Origin: Acidobacteriota bacterium
GTDB lineage: Bacteria; Acidobacteriota; Terriglobia; Acidiferrales; UBA7541
DNA: 7,466 bases
Assembly: GCA_003161495.1 (NCBI GenBank)
Contig: PMOP01000214.1
Span: forward strand, 1 to 7,466
Direction of reading: 5' to 3'
Each line of letters starts with the position of its first letter. The stretch's first letter is position 1. The translations under genes were made by a program, and so were the position numbers. Below are positions 6,565 to 7,466 of the stretch, one piece after another. The notes beneath the pieces are model-generated. The model was not told the origin of the DNA. It ran no database searches and saw nothing but the letters and a program-made list of their open reading frames with translations.

Positions 6565-6801
6565 ATGATCGTCGATCGAGCGAAATATTTTACGCCCGTG
6601 TATTCGTCCTGGTTCGGTAAACCTGTACTGATGCTCGTCGTTTTCCGCCAATTACAAATTCCCATGCTTTGCCACATTGTTGGCGAATCTGCCGCCGACG
6701 TGCGCGTCCGCGTACAGCCTGGATGGGAAATGGATGTCCGAAAGAATTTGGTTTTAGACGTCAAGGAAATCGTCATGGCCCCGGAAGACAGGATGAATTG
6801 A
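6565..6801 (+). CDS. Small hypothetical protein (78 aa)
   Basis: I do not recognise a named family. The product has no signal peptide and no clear membrane helix. After a short polar N-terminus (MIVDRAKYFTPVYSSWFGK) it alternates hydrophobic and charged residues in a way that suggests a compact beta-rich fold: VLMLVVFRQLQIPMLCHIVG, then VRVRVQPGWEMDVRKNLVLD. The start at 6565 is supported by a strong purine tract, GGGGGAGG at 6548-6555, nine bases upstream. The amino-acid make-up is protein-like, whereas the minus-strand frames over the same bases are rich in Ser, Arg and Cys and look random. It stands alone between the divergently transcribed kinase gene and the secreted protein downstream, about 170 bp from the latter. 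Role unknown; it could be a small regulatory or nucleic-acid-binding protein, but nothing in it proves that. Confidence 0.6.
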   Translation: MIVDRAKYFTPVYSSWFGKPVLMLVVFRQLQIPMLCHIVGESAADVRVRVQPGWEMDVRKNLVLDVKEIVMAPEDRMN

Positions 6802-6953
6802 AGTGACCGCGTCTGCCAATGGCCCACTTCTTTTGACCTGCATGCTTTGACGATCCAACTTGCCACTTTCTCCGCGCATCCAAGGTAAGCGCGAGCCGCC
6901 CATCGCCGCGAGATCTGCCTCTTTTTAAAAATGCGACAGGCCGACGCATATTC

Positions 6954-6972
6954 TATATCTTGGAGAGATATA
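6954..6972 (+). promoter_or_regulatory. Inverted repeat presenting the Shine-Dalgarno in its loop
   Basis: A perfect 7-bp inverted repeat (TATATCT at 6954-6960, AGATATA at 6966-6972) surrounds the loop TGGAG. The loop, with the adjoining AG, forms the Shine-Dalgarno GGAGAG. The repeat ends exactly where the proposed TTG start begins. In RNA it would be a weak A/U stem exposing GGAG; in DNA it could be an operator. The spacing of five bases from GGAGAG to TTG is the main argument for that start. Confidence 0.4.
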
Positions 6973-7466
6973 TTGCCCGGAATCCCAAGGACCATCCTAG
7001 TTTTCGTCATTCTTCTTACGCCGGCGATTGGACAAGCGCAGGCATACCCACCTGACAATTCAACCCCGATTGAATCTGTGCAGCAATCCTCCCCGGCACC
7101 GAGCGATCAAGCGGTTGCGCCTTTGCCTGACAAACCCACGCCTGTTACGCCGGACCAGACTGCGGGCGGGCAAGCAAAAAAGGACGATTCGCAAGCTGAG
7201 CAGACCAAGCGGATGCTTTGGGTCATTCCCAATTTTGGAGCCGTGAACTCCAATACGCAGCTCCCGCCGCTGTCCACGCGTGAGAAATTCGTCCTCGCCT
7301 CCCAGGACAGTGTTATCGATTATTCCTCCTACACCTGGGCCGGAATCCTGGCGGGTCAAGCGATGCTATTAAATTCCGATCCGGAACTGGGCCGCGGAAT
7401 CAAGGGGTATGGACGCTATTACTGGCGCACCTTCGTGGACGGAGTGTCGGGGACTTTTTTTACCGA
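6973..7466 (+). CDS. Secreted protein of unknown function, N-terminal part (3' end cut by window)
   Basis: An open frame runs to the window end, 164 full codons visible. It begins with a signal peptide (PRTILVFVILLTPAIGQAQA, cut after QAQA near residue 24). A low-complexity segment rich in Pro, Gln, Ser and Asp follows (about 25-78, including PAPSDQAVAPLPDKPTPVTP). A well-ordered region comes next, with MLWVIPNFGAVNSNTQLPPL, then STREKFVLASQDSVIDYSSY and RGIKGYGRYYWRTFVDGVSG. From memory, this wording resembles an uncharacterised exported family frequent in Acidobacteriota; I cannot name it. The linker followed by an aromatic, Gly-rich domain suggests an envelope or outer-membrane protein. 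The start is uncertain: TTG 6973 has a good Shine-Dalgarno, while an in-frame ATG at 6931 has none but would give a 14-residue longer N-terminus (MRQADAYSISWRDI). Confidence 0.8.
   Translation, partial: MPGIPRTILVFVILLTPAIGQAQAYPPDNSTPIESVQQSSPAPSDQAVAPLPDKPTPVTPDQTAGGQAKKDDSQAEQTKRMLWVIPNFGAVNSNTQLPPLSTREKFVLASQDSVIDYSSYTWAGILAGQAMLLNSDPELGRGIKGYGRYYWRTFVDGVSGTFFT

Noticed and set aside
6832..6851. Tandem TTTGAC words as -35 boxes for the downstream gene
   Set aside because: Neither has an acceptable -10 hexamer 16-18 bp downstream. Two 6-mers 14 bp apart are not strong evidence.
6507..7058. A 183-codon minus-strand frame over the small protein and the start of the secreted protein
   Set aside because: Composition is Ser/Arg/Cys-rich and random-looking, and two better plus-strand frames with ribosome sites occupy the same bases.

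Overview
The window looks like a stretch of chromosome from an Acidobacteriota bacterium (Terriglobia/Koribacter/Solibacter-like). This is an inference from the gene types, not a database result. The clues are a PknB-type Ser/Thr kinase fused through one membrane helix to a WD40/PD40-like beta-propeller, a PEP-CTERM surface protein, an NtrY/NtrX-type two-component pair, GC-rich coding sequence, and a secreted protein of a kind I associate with that phylum. It appears to be ordinary chromosome: I see no transposase, integrase, phage gene, tRNA, rRNA or CRISPR array.

Layout: (1) 1-1278 (+) is the C-terminal part of an NtrY-like sensor histidine kinase, cut by the window edge. (2) 1291-2643 (+) is its partner, an NtrX/NtrC-type sigma-54 activator, 12 bp downstream. 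(3) 2643-2714 is a perfect 33-bp-arm palindrome lying between convergent genes. (4) 2722-3390 (-) is an exported PEP-CTERM protein with Cys and Gln motifs resembling thioester (TQXA-type) adhesion domains. (5) 3391-3566 is its upstream region. (6) 3567-3642 is a second, diverged copy of the same palindrome family. (7) 3643-6321 (-) is the kinase-propeller receptor, with a short hairpin at its translation start. (8) 6565-6801 (+) is a small hypothetical protein. (9) From 6973 (+) to the window end runs a signal-peptide-bearing protein of unknown function, cut by the edge.

How the genes fit together: the window holds two signal-transduction units, one phospho-relay to sigma-54 promoters and one transmembrane Ser/Thr kinase with an extracytoplasmic sensor, placed around envelope or surface proteins. 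No operon joins the groups. ntrY-ntrX is one transcription unit and it converges on the PEP-CTERM gene. The kinase is transcribed in the same direction as the PEP-CTERM gene and lies upstream of it, but a palindrome and about 180 bp separate them.

The most notable observations are the pair of related long palindromes, each starting at a stop codon, and the candidate internal-thioester PEP-CTERM protein. Neither amounts to a demonstrated new system; both can be tested.
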